NCBI GenBank assembly: GCA_900538555.1
Contig: UPYI01000001.1
Span: 62,001 to 126,000 of the forward strand
Length of the DNA stretch: 64,000 nt
Reading direction: 5' to 3'
DNA from: an uncultured Porphyromonadaceae bacterium
Lineage (GTDB): Bacteria > Bacteroidota > Bacteroidia > Bacteroidales > Barnesiellaceae
The notes under the pieces are model-generated. The model did no database searches, was not told the DNA's origin, and saw nothing but the letters and a program-made list of their open reading frames with translations. How positions within the stretch are numbered: the stretch's first letter is position 1; each line of letters opens with the position of its first letter. A program made the position numbers and the translations under genes. Positions 1-8,044 of this stretch are shown here, one piece after another.

Positions 1-368
1 ACCTGATCTTTCTTGACATACGAGCCTTCCTCGAAAAGCATATTTTCCAAATAGCCCTCCACCCGTGCGCGTATCTCTACAAACTGATGCGCACGGATAC
101 GCCCTACGTATTCGCCATAAATCTCGACATCTTCGGTTGTCACCGTTTCGACTTCGACCGTAGGATACAGTTGCGGTGCCGGTTTCTGCCTCAATATAAA
201 ATACAACGCCACTGCGACAGCCAGCAATGCCGCCGCCCCGATCAACAATCGTTTCCGGGTAAATTTTATCTTGTATTTTGTTTTTCTCAAATTGAGAACC
301 ATCTTTTCCAATTTATCTAAATTCAGACTCTTCAAATTCAATTTCGACTTATCGAATTGCATATCCAT
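1..368 (-). CDS. RND-type efflux periplasmic adaptor (HlyD/AcrA family), N-terminal part
   Basis: Partial gene cut by the left window edge; about 122 N-terminal residues are visible. There is a basic, Lys-rich cytoplasmic stretch of about 40 residues, one transmembrane anchor (IGAAALLAVAVALYFIL) and then the start of a membrane-fusion-protein barrel with the typical pattern GEYVGRIRAHQFVEIRARV followed by EGYLENMLFEEGSYVKK. In this family the adaptor links an RND pump to an outer-membrane channel. ATG at 366-368 was chosen; a second ATG two codons downstream (360-362) is equally possible. The long charged N-terminus before the anchor is slightly unusual. The assignment to an efflux adaptor rather than another HlyD-type exporter subunit rests on the visible part only. 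Confidence 0.82.
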   Translation of the reverse strand, partial: MDMQFDKSKLNLKSLNLDKLEKMVLNLRKTKYKIKFTRKRLLIGAAALLAVAVALYFILRQKPAPQLYPTVEVETVTTEDVEIYGEYVGRIRAHQFVEIRARVEGYLENMLFEEGSYVKKDQ

Positions 369-576
369 ATTGTAACCTATTAAAAAACATACAAGATCAT
401 TTTATTATCCCCGATATTCAAGACTCTGTCACAGAGGCTTCATCTTCGAAAAGGGAGCATATCGGAAATAACGCCCACAAAGGTAATACTTTTTATAAAT
501 GCATCGCAGTTAAATATTTTTTTTCTTTTATAATATTACTATCATCCACTCCAAAGGAATTTAAACGCCAACCATA

Positions 577-607
577 TTTGTATTTTCAAAAAATATTTTT
601 ACATTTG
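577..607 (+). promoter_or_regulatory. Bacteroidetes-type promoter for the PH-like gene
   Basis: TTTG (577-580), 19 bp spacer, TACATTTG (600-607), which fits TAnnTTTG exactly. It lies 53 bp before the ATG of the small PH-like gene. The remainder of 369-576 is AT-rich with no gene seen. Confidence 0.7.
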
Positions 608-660
608 TAGAAATTAAACAAAACCAATTCTATTTTTTTACCTTAAAAACAACAATCAAC

Positions 661-1089
661 ATGACAAATTTGAAAGAATTCGTGCAAATGGAAGGTGAAA
701 CCATTTTGGCACAAATCGAAGGTGATGCCTACAACTCTTCACCCAATCCGTTAGCCAAGCTGTGGGGCGCAATCGTCCGTATCGTCGGAATGGTATTCGG
801 TATCAAATACCGTACATATATCATCGCCACAAACCTGCGCATCGTGCAAATAGACAAGAAAACCATTTTATGGGGTATGTTGCCCGGTGCAACGGATGTA
901 ATTACCCTGAACAAACGTTCGATACAATCGGTAGGTTATGCCATGGCTTCGAGCTGGTTCATTTTCCGCTCATTCTATTTCCTTCTCGCCAACACGAGCG
1001 GTACGCTCCGCATCACGTACAAAGGCGGACAAGACGAATTGGTTGCCGCATGCCGTGAGATCGACAAAGTTGTCTGCGAAAGCCGATAA
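661..1089 (+). CDS. small PH-domain-like protein, function unknown
   Basis: 142 residues. No signal peptide. After about 45 residues comes a short hydrophobic stretch (AIVRIVGMVFGI), then a pattern typical of bacterial PH-like domains: a strand with YIIATNLRIVQIDKK, a middle segment with tryptophan (ILWGML) and a closing strand-helix ending in ELVAACREIDKVV. Such domains often occur alone in Bacteroidetes and have no established role. It stands alone with its own promoter and is followed by an R1 terminator repeat. The fold call is by pattern recognition; no enzymatic residues are apparent. Confidence 0.6.
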   Translation: MTNLKEFVQMEGETILAQIEGDAYNSSPNPLAKLWGAIVRIVGMVFGIKYRTYIIATNLRIVQIDKKTILWGMLPGATDVITLNKRSIQSVGYAMASSWFIFRSFYFLLANTSGTLRITYKGGQDELVAACREIDKVVCESR

Positions 1090-1173
1090 GGGGATTATCA
1101 ATAATGTATATAAAAGAATGTGCAGCAGATCGAAGCTATCAGCTACGCCGCTATTGATGTTCAGGACCAAGCC

Positions 1174-1283
1174 GTTTACGACAGTAAACTCCTGTCGTCT
1201 TCATCATCGTCACCTTACATTTTAGACATTCTAACGTACCGAAACGGGGTTGCATCGAAATAAAATTTCTGATGCAACCCCGT
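1174..1283 (-). repeat. R1 repeat copy A: terminator hairpin plus conserved tail
   Basis: Read on the minus strand: hairpin (arms 1244-1256 and 1271-1283, ACGGGGTTGCATC), then TTTCGGTACGTTAGAATGTC, then a segment ending in GTTTAC-N4-GTAAAC (about 1174-1189). The same layout recurs near 15,929-16,032, and shorter versions occur near 2,526, 11,120 and 24,541. It fills most of the 316-bp gap before ald and probably terminates the upstream gene. Confidence 0.7.
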
Positions 1284-1405
1284 TTGCCGTAACAAAAGGT
1301 TTTAAGAAAAAAAAATAAATCTACCTTAAAAAAATCGGGGCGAAGAAATAACAACCTATCAAATTTCTTCGTATATTGCATTTATCAAACTTAAACTTTA
1401 CAATT

Positions 1406-2506
1406 ATGATCATCGGTGTTCCAAAAGAAATCAAAAACAACGAGAATCGAGTTGCTCTTACTCCTGCCGGAGCGAAAGAGTTAGTGAAAAACGGGCACAC
1501 GGTGTATGTACAACATACAGCCGGCGAAAACAGCGGATTCCCCGACGTGGAATATGAACAAGCCGGTGCAAAGATATTGCCGACCATCGAAGATGTGTAC
1601 GGCATCGCCGAGATGATCATCAAAGTGAAAGAGCCTATCGCCTACGAGTATCCGTTGGTACGCAAAGGACAGCTGCTTTTCACCTATTTCCATTTTGCCT
1701 GCGACGAAGCCCTGACCCGCGCCATGCTCGCCAGCGGCGCAACATGTCTGGCATACGAAACAGTTGAAGCGAAAGACCATACTTTACCGTTGCTGATCCC
1801 GATGAGCGAAGTTGCCGGACGCATGTCGGTACAAGAAGGTGCACGCTTCTTGGAAAAACCGCAAGGCGGAAAAGGTATTCTATTGGGCGGCGTTCCGGGC
1901 GTGAAACCGGCAAAGGTATTGGTTTTGGGCGGCGGCGTTGTCGGACATAATGCAGCATTGATGGCTGCCGGTCTGGGAGCCGACGTAACGATCACGGACA
2001 TTTCGCTTCCCCGACTCCGTTACCTCAGCGACACCATGCCCAAAAATATCAAGACCTTGTATTCTTCGGCACATAATATCGAACAGGAATTGCCGACTAC
2101 CGACCTCGTGATCGGTGCGGTATTGATACCGGGAGCCAAAGCGCCTCATTTGGTTTCGCGCGACATGCTCAAACTGCTGCGTAAAGGAAGTGTACTGGTG
2201 GATGTTGCTATCGACCAAGGCGGTTGCTTCGAGACCTCACGTCCGACAACCCATGCAGAACCGATATTCGAAGTAGACAACATTATCCACTATTGCGTGG
2301 CGAATATTCCGGGTGCCGTTCCGCAAACCTCTACGCTGGCTCTGACCAACGCCACTCTGCCCTATGCCATAAAACTGGCGAATAAAGGGTGGGAAAAAGC
2401 CTGTGCGGAAGATGCCGGTCTGAAACTCGGTCTGAACATCATCGACGGTAAAGTGGTCTATCCCGCTGTTGCCGAAGCATTCGGCATGGAATGCCACACC
2501 ATTTAA
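1406..2506 (+). CDS. ald: alanine dehydrogenase
   Basis: 366 residues, normal family length. It catalyses reversible NAD-dependent deamination of L-alanine to pyruvate and ammonia in the cytoplasm. N-terminal MIIGVPKEIKNNENRVALTP is the AlaDh/PNT signature. Lys75 (IIKVKEP) and His96 (FTYFHFA) match the known catalytic positions, and the Rossmann glycine motif VLGGGVVGHNAA follows. The start at 1406 was chosen because the upstream in-frame ATG at 1376 would add ten residues that are not part of the family. TATATTGC at about 1372-1379 is a weak -7 candidate. A strong hairpin follows the gene. Confidence 0.95.
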   Translation: MIIGVPKEIKNNENRVALTPAGAKELVKNGHTVYVQHTAGENSGFPDVEYEQAGAKILPTIEDVYGIAEMIIKVKEPIAYEYPLVRKGQLLFTYFHFACDEALTRAMLASGATCLAYETVEAKDHTLPLLIPMSEVAGRMSVQEGARFLEKPQGGKGILLGGVPGVKPAKVLVLGGGVVGHNAALMAAGLGADVTITDISLPRLRYLSDTMPKNIKTLYSSAHNIEQELPTTDLVIGAVLIPGAKAPHLVSRDMLKLLRKGSVLVDVAIDQGGCFETSRPTTHAEPIFEVDNIIHYCVANIPGAVPQTSTLALTNATLPYAIKLANKGWEKACAEDAGLKLGLNIIDGKVVYPAVAEAFGMECHTI

Positions 2507-2525
2507 CCGATACGGAATTAATATA

Positions 2526-2591
2526 CACAGGGGGCTGTGCCGAAATGTAAAAGTTTCGACACAGCCCCCTGTTCGGTGCGTTAGAATGTCT
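2526..2591 (+). terminator. bidirectional terminator hairpin with R1 tail (copy B)
   Basis: Arms 2526-2543 and 2552-2569 (CAGGGGGCTGTG core) form an 18-bp stem with one mismatch and an 8-nt loop, followed by TTCGGTGCGTTAGAATGTCT, the R1 tail. It lies between ald (+) and the convergent GNAT gene (-). Confidence 0.8.
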
Positions 2592-2597
2592 AACAAT

Positions 2598-3101
2598 CTA
2601 AATCAGTTTTTCATACGCCATGCGGCTGCCTCGTTCATAAAATATTTCGCCGCAATAAATAAAGTTCCGCTTTTCCAGAATCCGTTGCATATATACGTTG
2701 TCGCAGTTGGTGTCTATCCGGAAACTATGAAACCCTTTTGCCCGGCTGAGATTCTCCGCTTCTTCCATAAAACGAGTGGCAATGCCCTGCCGTTTCACCT
2801 CGTCCGCAACCGCCAACCGATGAAGGACAACATACTGCCGATCCGACAGCCACCGCCCTTGTATGGACGTATATGCCGGCTCACCGCTGAAAACGATTGC
2901 CCCGTAAGCTATGACACGTCCGGAAAGAGACAGAACATATCCGTTACCGGCATCTATATCGGCGGCTATGTGTTGCCGGGCAGGATAAGAGTCGTCCCAC
3001 TGCCGCTTCCCTTCACGGTACATCTGGTTTTTCGCCTGTCCGATAATTTCCATTATTCTGGTCAGATCGTTTTTCTCAGCCAATCCAAAAACATATTCCA
3101 T
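2598..3101 (-). CDS. GNAT-family N-acetyltransferase
   Basis: 167 residues, a single Gcn5-related acetyltransferase domain. The acetyl-CoA pyrophosphate-binding motif A is visible (HRLAVADEVKRQGIATRFM), preceded by the strand that begins VLHRLAV and followed by a helix and FRIDTNCDN, then the C-terminal RNFIYCGEIFYERGSR typical of the fold. The acetyl acceptor cannot be read from sequence. Convergent with ald and divergent from the small lipoprotein gene; the 246-bp gap between them holds only weak promoter candidates. Confidence 0.85.
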   Translation of the reverse strand: MEYVFGLAEKNDLTRIMEIIGQAKNQMYREGKRQWDDSYPARQHIAADIDAGNGYVLSLSGRVIAYGAIVFSGEPAYTSIQGRWLSDRQYVVLHRLAVADEVKRQGIATRFMEEAENLSRAKGFHSFRIDTNCDNVYMQRILEKRNFIYCGEIFYERGSRMAYEKLI

Positions 3102-3347
3102 ATCGTAATACCCTTGTCACGCTACCCCATCGGTAGTCTGTTTAATTTCCCGACAAAGGAAGCAAATGCAATCCACTCCACCAACCGTATTTATCGTATA
3201 TTAACGTTTCGCCGCTTTTATCGGTCCGGTGAATTCGTATCTATTATATTACTTTTTATCACAAGCCATAATATAGAGATCAAAAAACACTATTTTTGCA
3301 AAAAAGCAATAATAAAACACTCATATTTTATCGGATCATCGACGACT

Positions 3348-3731
3348 ATGAAAAACGGAATAAAAGGTTTATGGGCAATGCTCGTGCTGCTGACCCTAAA
3401 TATGTCGTGCATAGCCCCCGACAACTACGGTTATCCCCAAAGGGTGAACCTCAAAGCCCAAGGCGGCGAAATCACCCTGAGCGGAGATCACGGCATTTAC
3501 AGTATCGAAATAGTAAATTACGATGGCAAGGGAACTTACAGCAAAGTCACCGATGCCACCGACTCCTTGATCGTTGTCAATGACTGGCTTACTGCCAAAG
3601 CCCGGTTGTACGACCATAAAATAACCATCATAGCCGATCGCAATACCGGGAAAAAAAGAACCCTGTACATAACGGGATGGGTCGATAACTCTTTTGCCGA
3701 TATTCGGGTGACACAATCACAAGGAAAATAG
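3348..3731 (+). CDS. small lipoprotein with BACON/Ig-like domain
   Basis: 127 residues. A type II signal sequence ends in the lipobox LNMSC, so it should be anchored in a membrane. The rest is a single small beta-rich domain: RVNLKAQGGEITLSGD..., a middle motif with two aspartates before LIVVNDWLTA, then TIIADRNTGKKRTLYITGW and a last strand DIRVTQSQ. This ordering resembles BACON-like Ig domains of Bacteroidetes, which usually sit in carbohydrate-active or surface proteins; here the domain stands alone. The ATG at 3348 gives a proper signal sequence; longer in-frame upstream starts run into the GNAT gene. A TATTTTTG box lies at 3291-3298. Confidence 0.65.
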   Translation: MKNGIKGLWAMLVLLTLNMSCIAPDNYGYPQRVNLKAQGGEITLSGDHGIYSIEIVNYDGKGTYSKVTDATDSLIVVNDWLTAKARLYDHKITIIADRNTGKKRTLYITGWVDNSFADIRVTQSQGK

Positions 3732-3926
3732 GCAGAAAATCTCCGCCTGTTTTTATCCGGATTCGCACCTCGGGCTAATCCATCAACCGGTCAGACAGAA
3801 GTTCATTATCTCCATATTTCCAGACACGAAGATTTCCGAATTTTTCGCATAGATCGTCCATACGAAAAGTCTATCCAGATCACTCCATCGCCACTAACCG
3901 CGCCCTACAATATTATCGGAAAAAGA

Positions 3927-3958
3927 TTTGTTTTTTCACGGGAAAATAAATAGATTTG
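3927..3958 (+). promoter_or_regulatory. promoter of the lplA-gcv operon
   Basis: TTTG (3927-3930), 20 bp spacer, TAGATTTG (3951-3958), 40 bp before the lplA ATG. The 3732-3926 stretch holds a weak AGGC/GCCT hairpin after the lipoprotein gene and nothing else recognised; no glycine riboswitch core was seen. Confidence 0.7.
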
Positions 3959-3998
3959 TAGAGCAACAAAAATAACATTAACCTTAAACTTCGACCGG

Positions 3999-4973
3999 AT
4001 GTTATACGTAGGACTGCCGGATCAGACTATTCGAAAATTATCGTTCTACCTCTCGATGGAAGAATTCATAGCCCGCGACCTGCCCGCCGGAGAATACTTC
4101 TTTATGTGGCAGGTAAACCCGACAGTAATCTTCGGACGTAACCAGCTCATGGAGAATGAGGTGAATCTGGAATATATCCGTACGCACGGTATCGAATACT
4201 ACCGTCGCAAATCGGGCGGAGGCTGTGTCTATGCCGATTTCAGCAATATCATGTTTTCGTACATCACTCCCGACTTCAATGTCAATTTTACATTCGACCG
4301 TTACCTGCAACGGGTCGCGTTGAACTTGCGCAATCTCGGTGTAGCGGCTTCGGCTTCGGGACGGAACGACATATTGGTAGACGGGAAAAAAGTTTCGGGT
4401 AACGCATTCTATCGGGTTGCCGGGAAAAGTATCGTCCACGGCACGATGCTGTTCGATACCGATCTCGAAAATCTGGTACGTTCGATCACTCCCAGCAATG
4501 AAAAATTGGTTTCGAAAGGCGTTGAATCGGTGCGCAAGCGCGTAACCAACCTGAAAGAATATCTCGATATGGATATAGAAACGTTCAAATGCCGGATGCG
4601 GGAAATGATGTGCGACGGAGAGATAACACTGACTGCCGACCAAATAGCCAGCATCGAAGAGATAGAGAAAGGGTATCTGTCGGAAACGTGGATTCTCGGA
4701 AACAATCCGCAATATACTCTTGTAAAAAAAGGATATTGCGATGCCGGGGAGCTGGAAATCCGAATGGAAATCAAACGAAACACCATCAAGTCGGTCAATT
4801 TTCTGGGCGATTATTTCCTGACGGGCGAAATAGACCGGCTGATCGATGCACTGACCGGTGTGCCGTTCGAGCCGGAGGCGGTGAAAGCAGCACTGGCACC
4901 TTTGCCTTTGGGCGAATTTATCCTGAACCTAAACGCAGAGCAGCTCCTACATATTTTATTCAGCGAATCATAA
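3999..4973 (+). CDS. lplA: lipoate-protein ligase A
   Basis: 324 residues, normal for LplA with its C-terminal accessory domain. It activates lipoate with ATP and attaches it to a lysine of lipoyl domains, here most probably GcvH encoded just downstream. Visible family motifs are RRKSGGGCVYAD (residues 69-80, substrate loop), GRNDILVDGKKVSGNAFYR (121-139, with the conserved lysine pair 130-131) and HGTMLFDTDL. The last about 90 residues form the LplA C-terminal domain. Only 24 bp separate it from gcvT, so it likely leads the glycine cleavage operon; placement beside gcv supports a dedicated role. Confidence 0.92.
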   Translation: MLYVGLPDQTIRKLSFYLSMEEFIARDLPAGEYFFMWQVNPTVIFGRNQLMENEVNLEYIRTHGIEYYRRKSGGGCVYADFSNIMFSYITPDFNVNFTFDRYLQRVALNLRNLGVAASASGRNDILVDGKKVSGNAFYRVAGKSIVHGTMLFDTDLENLVRSITPSNEKLVSKGVESVRKRVTNLKEYLDMDIETFKCRMREMMCDGEITLTADQIASIEEIEKGYLSETWILGNNPQYTLVKKGYCDAGELEIRMEIKRNTIKSVNFLGDYFLTGEIDRLIDALTGVPFEPEAVKAALAPLPLGEFILNLNAEQLLHILFSES

Positions 4974-4997
4974 CCAACTTATTATACACAAACAACT

Positions 4998-6092
4998 ATG
5001 GAAGACGCAATCAAAACTTGTTTGCATGACAAACATCTGGCTCTCGGTGCCAAAATGATGCCGTTCGGCGGATTCGACATGCCTTTGGAATATACTTCTA
5101 TCGTAGAAGAACACAATGCAGTACGTCATGCGGCTGGTATTTTCGATGTTTCGCACATGGGCGAAATTTTAGTATCGGGCAACGAAAGTGAGAAGTTCAT
5201 CAACTATATTTTCTCCAACGATATTGCCGGAGCTCCCGACGGAAAAGTATTTTACGGAATCATGATGTACCCTCACGGCGGTTGCGTAGACGACCTTCTG
5301 GTGTACAAAAAGAACGATCGCGCGTTTTTCCTCGTTGTAAATGCCTCGAATGTAGCCAAAGACTACCAATGGATCGTGGACAACAGCAAAGGCTTCGATG
5401 TAAAAGTGGAAAACCAGTCGGAGTACTACGGCGAAGTAGCTGTACAAGGTCCGAAAGCGGAAGAGATACTGGAACGGCTGATGCACATCGAACTGAAAGA
5501 TCTGGAATTTTATACGTTTAAAGAGATCGAATACGACGGCGAAAAGGTAATCATTTCGCGTACCGGATATACCGGAGAGGACGGCTTCGAACTGTACGGC
5601 AGCCACGACTTCACACGCAAGACATGGGATTTGTTGGTCGGCTCGAAAGAAGTAGCGCCTTGCGGTTTAGGATGCCGCGACACCTTGCGTTTCGAAGTGG
5701 CATTGCCGCTCTACGGTCACGAAATAGACCACGACATCACACCGATCGAAGCCGGATTGGGTTCGTTCGTGAAGATGGAGAAAGAGAACTTTATCGGCAA
5801 AGAAGCAATCGCCTTACAAAAAGCGGAAGGCATCCGTCGTAAAGTAGTCGGTATCGAGTTGCAAGACAAAGCGATTCCGCGCAACGGATACGAAATCTGC
5901 GCCAATGGCGAAGTAATCGGTCACGTCACGACCGGCTACAACTCCATTTCGACCGGCAGAAGTGTCTGCATGGCATTGATCGACAGCCGGTACGGAGCTT
6001 TGGATACGGAAGTGGAAGTGCATATCCGCAAAAAATTCTTCCCCGCCAAAGTGGTGAAAAAACGTTTCTATCAAAAGAACTATAAAAAATAA
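4998..6092 (+). CDS. gcvT: glycine cleavage system T protein (aminomethyltransferase)
   Basis: 364 residues, standard length. It transfers the methylene carbon from aminomethyl-lipoyl-GcvH to tetrahydrofolate and releases ammonia. The N-terminus ALGAKMMPFGGFDMPLEY, FDVSHMGEI, the QGPKAEEIL segment, RTGYTGEDGFELY and GLGCRDTLRFE are all hallmarks of the family. The C-terminal domain carries GEVIGHVTTGYNSIS. Follows lplA by 24 bp; about 200 bp containing a duplicated R2 repeat separate it from gcvH. Confidence 0.96.
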   Translation: MEDAIKTCLHDKHLALGAKMMPFGGFDMPLEYTSIVEEHNAVRHAAGIFDVSHMGEILVSGNESEKFINYIFSNDIAGAPDGKVFYGIMMYPHGGCVDDLLVYKKNDRAFFLVVNASNVAKDYQWIVDNSKGFDVKVENQSEYYGEVAVQGPKAEEILERLMHIELKDLEFYTFKEIEYDGEKVIISRTGYTGEDGFELYGSHDFTRKTWDLLVGSKEVAPCGLGCRDTLRFEVALPLYGHEIDHDITPIEAGLGSFVKMEKENFIGKEAIALQKAEGIRRKVVGIELQDKAIPRNGYEICANGEVIGHVTTGYNSISTGRSVCMALIDSRYGALDTEVEVHIRKKFFPAKVVKKRFYQKNYKK

Positions 6093-6240
6093 ACTGCAAG
6101 CCGAGAGCAGAAGACATCAAGTGAAATTTGAATGGATTATGCCGAGGCGCAGCGTTTATTATGTAAATAAACTGCAAGCCGAAAGTAAACGACATCAAGT
6201 AAAAACTTGAATGAATTATGCCGAGGCGCAGCGTTTATCG
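6093..6240 (-). repeat. R2 repeat, two tandem copies between gcvT and gcvH
   Basis: Two adjacent imperfect copies of about 73 bp (roughly 6093-6166 and 6167-6240), each beginning AATAAACTGCAAGCCGA and ending ATTATGCCGAGGCGCAGCGT. On the minus strand they match the promoter-bearing copies near 24,697-24,848 (CTCGGCATA ... CTGCTCTCG-TTGCAGT). Here the -7-like end has decayed to TTTATT, so these copies may be inert spacer. Confidence 0.75.
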
Positions 6241-6300
6241 AAAATCAAAAGATTAAAATACAATCAAAATATTAACTTTAAAGAGAAGGAGAACACAGCT

Positions 6301-6678
6301 ATGAGTAAAGTAATTGAAGGACTTTTCTATGCAGAGTCGCACGAATGGATAAAAAGAGAAGGTGAATTCGGATACGTAGGTATCACCGATTTTGCTCAAC
6401 ACGAATTGGGAAATATCGTTTATGTCGATATGCCGGAAGTGGGCGACGAAGTAGCACAGGGCGAAGAATTCGGTGCAGTGGAGAGTGTTAAGGCTGCCAG
6501 CGATCTGATTTCACCGGTAAGCGGCGAAGTTGTGGAAATCAACGAAAAACTCGAAGGTGCACCCGAACTGCTGAATGAAGATGCTTTCGGAAACTGGATC
6601 TTCAAAGTAAAATTGAGCGATCCCGCCGAACTGGATAATTTGATGGGTGCGGAAGCATACGAAGCTATCTGCGAATAA
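6301..6678 (+). CDS. gcvH: glycine cleavage system H protein
   Basis: 125 residues, standard length. Lipoyl carrier that shuttles the aminomethyl and dihydrolipoyl intermediates between the P, T and L proteins. The lipoylated lysine is K64 in GAVESVKAASDL; the surrounding Pro-Val-Ser-Gly turn (SPVSGEVVEIN) and GNWIFKVKLSD are typical. The ATG at 6301 was chosen because it gives MSKVIEGLFYAESHEW, the normal start; the 30 codons upstream in frame lie in the R2 repeat. Followed 19 bp later by gcvPA with a clear GGGAGG ribosome site. Confidence 0.96.
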   Translation: MSKVIEGLFYAESHEWIKREGEFGYVGITDFAQHELGNIVYVDMPEVGDEVAQGEEFGAVESVKAASDLISPVSGEVVEINEKLEGAPELLNEDAFGNWIFKVKLSDPAELDNLMGAEAYEAICE

Positions 6679-6697
6679 ACGATCGGGAGGAAATCTT

Positions 6698-8044
6698 ATG
6701 TACAAATATTTTCCGCATACCGATGCGGATATTCGGGCTATGCTGCAAAAGGTCGCCGTTGAAAAATTAGACGACCTGTATGCCGAACTGCCCGATGCCG
6801 TACGGTTGAAAAAAGAGTACGACCTGCCCTCGTCGATGACCGAAACCGAAGTAAGAAATTACTTCAAAGAGTTGGGCGCACTCAACTCTCCGCTCGTTTC
6901 GTTCGCCGGAGGCGGCGTGTACGACCACTACTCGCCCGCTGTGATTCCGCAACTGCTTTCGCGTTCGGAATTTCTGACGGCATATACGCCTTACCAACCC
7001 GAAATATCGCAAGGTACATTACAATATATCTTCGAGTTCCAAAGCATGATTGCCGAACTCACCGGCATGGATTGCAGTAACGCTTCGATGTACGACGGAG
7101 CTACCGCCACGGCAGAAGCCATGTTCATGGCGGTGGCTCATGCCAAAAAGAAAAACCGGGTGCTGATTTCGCAAACCGTCGCACCGCATGTACGCCGCGT
7201 TGTCAATACCTACGCCAAATTCAAAGGTATCGAAGTCGGCGAAATTGCCGAGAAAGACGGTATTACCGACCTGAACGACATGCAGCAGAAACTGGCTGCC
7301 GGCGACGTTGCCGGCGTGATTGTCAGCTCGCCCAACTTCTACGGCATCGTGGAAGATTATACCGGCGTTGCCGATCGGGTGCACGAAGCGAAAGCCCTGC
7401 TGATCATGAATGCCGATCCGTCGGCTCTCAGCATCTTAAAGACTCCGCGCGAATGGGGGGCTGATATCGCTTGCGGCGACGGTCAGACCCTTGGTATTCC
7501 GATGAACTTCGGCGGTCCGTTCGTAGGGTATCTTGCCTCTACCAAAGAGCTGATGCGCAAACTTCCGGGACGTATCGTCGGTGCTACCACCGATGTGGAC
7601 GGCAAACGGGCTTTCGTGCTTACACTGCAAGCCCGCGAACAACACATCCGCCGGGAAAAAGCGAACAGCAATATCTGTTCGAACCAATCGCTCATGGCTT
7701 TGTACGTAACGATCTATCTTGCCTTGATGGGCAAAGAAGGGTTGCGCAAAGCCAATGAGTTGTCGTATGCCGGTGCGCACTATCTGTGCGACGAATTACT
7801 GAAAACCGGTAAATTCGAACTCTGTTTCGACCGCCCGTTCTTCAAAGAATTTGCCGTGCGCACCACGCTCGACGTAGACCGTCTCTACCGACGGTGCATC
7901 GAAAACGGCATATTGGCGGGCATCCGATTGGGAGACACGCGACCGGAAATGAAAGATGTACTGATGTTCAGTGTGACTGAAAAACGCACGCGCGAAGAGA
8001 TCGAACGTTTAATGGCTATTGTCAGAGAGGAGGCTACACGATGA
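6698..8044 (+). CDS. gcvPA: glycine dehydrogenase (decarboxylating) subunit 1
   Basis: 448 residues, the length of the N-terminal chain of two-subunit P proteins. With subunit 2 it decarboxylates glycine and loads the aminomethyl group on lipoyl-GcvH. Recognisable segments: MYKYFPHTDADIRAML, FAGGGVYDHYSPAVIPQL, FLTAYTPYQPEISQGTLQ, ELTGMDCSNASMYDGATA and MNFGGPFVGYLA. The start at 6698 has GGGAGG eight bases upstream (6685-6690). The stop overlaps the gcvPB start as ATGA, indicating translational coupling of the two chains. Confidence 0.95.
   Translation: MYKYFPHTDADIRAMLQKVAVEKLDDLYAELPDAVRLKKEYDLPSSMTETEVRNYFKELGALNSPLVSFAGGGVYDHYSPAVIPQLLSRSEFLTAYTPYQPEISQGTLQYIFEFQSMIAELTGMDCSNASMYDGATATAEAMFMAVAHAKKKNRVLISQTVAPHVRRVVNTYAKFKGIEVGEIAEKDGITDLNDMQQKLAAGDVAGVIVSSPNFYGIVEDYTGVADRVHEAKALLIMNADPSALSILKTPREWGADIACGDGQTLGIPMNFGGPFVGYLASTKELMRKLPGRIVGATTDVDGKRAFVLTLQAREQHIRREKANSNICSNQSLMALYVTIYLALMGKEGLRKANELSYAGAHYLCDELLKTGKFELCFDRPFFKEFAVRTTLDVDRLYRRCIENGILAGIRLGDTRPEMKDVLMFSVTEKRTREEIERLMAIVREEATR

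Noticed and set aside
3732..3998. Possible glycine riboswitch before the gcv operon
   Set aside because: No conserved glycine aptamer core was seen; the stretch has a plain promoter and a weak hairpin.
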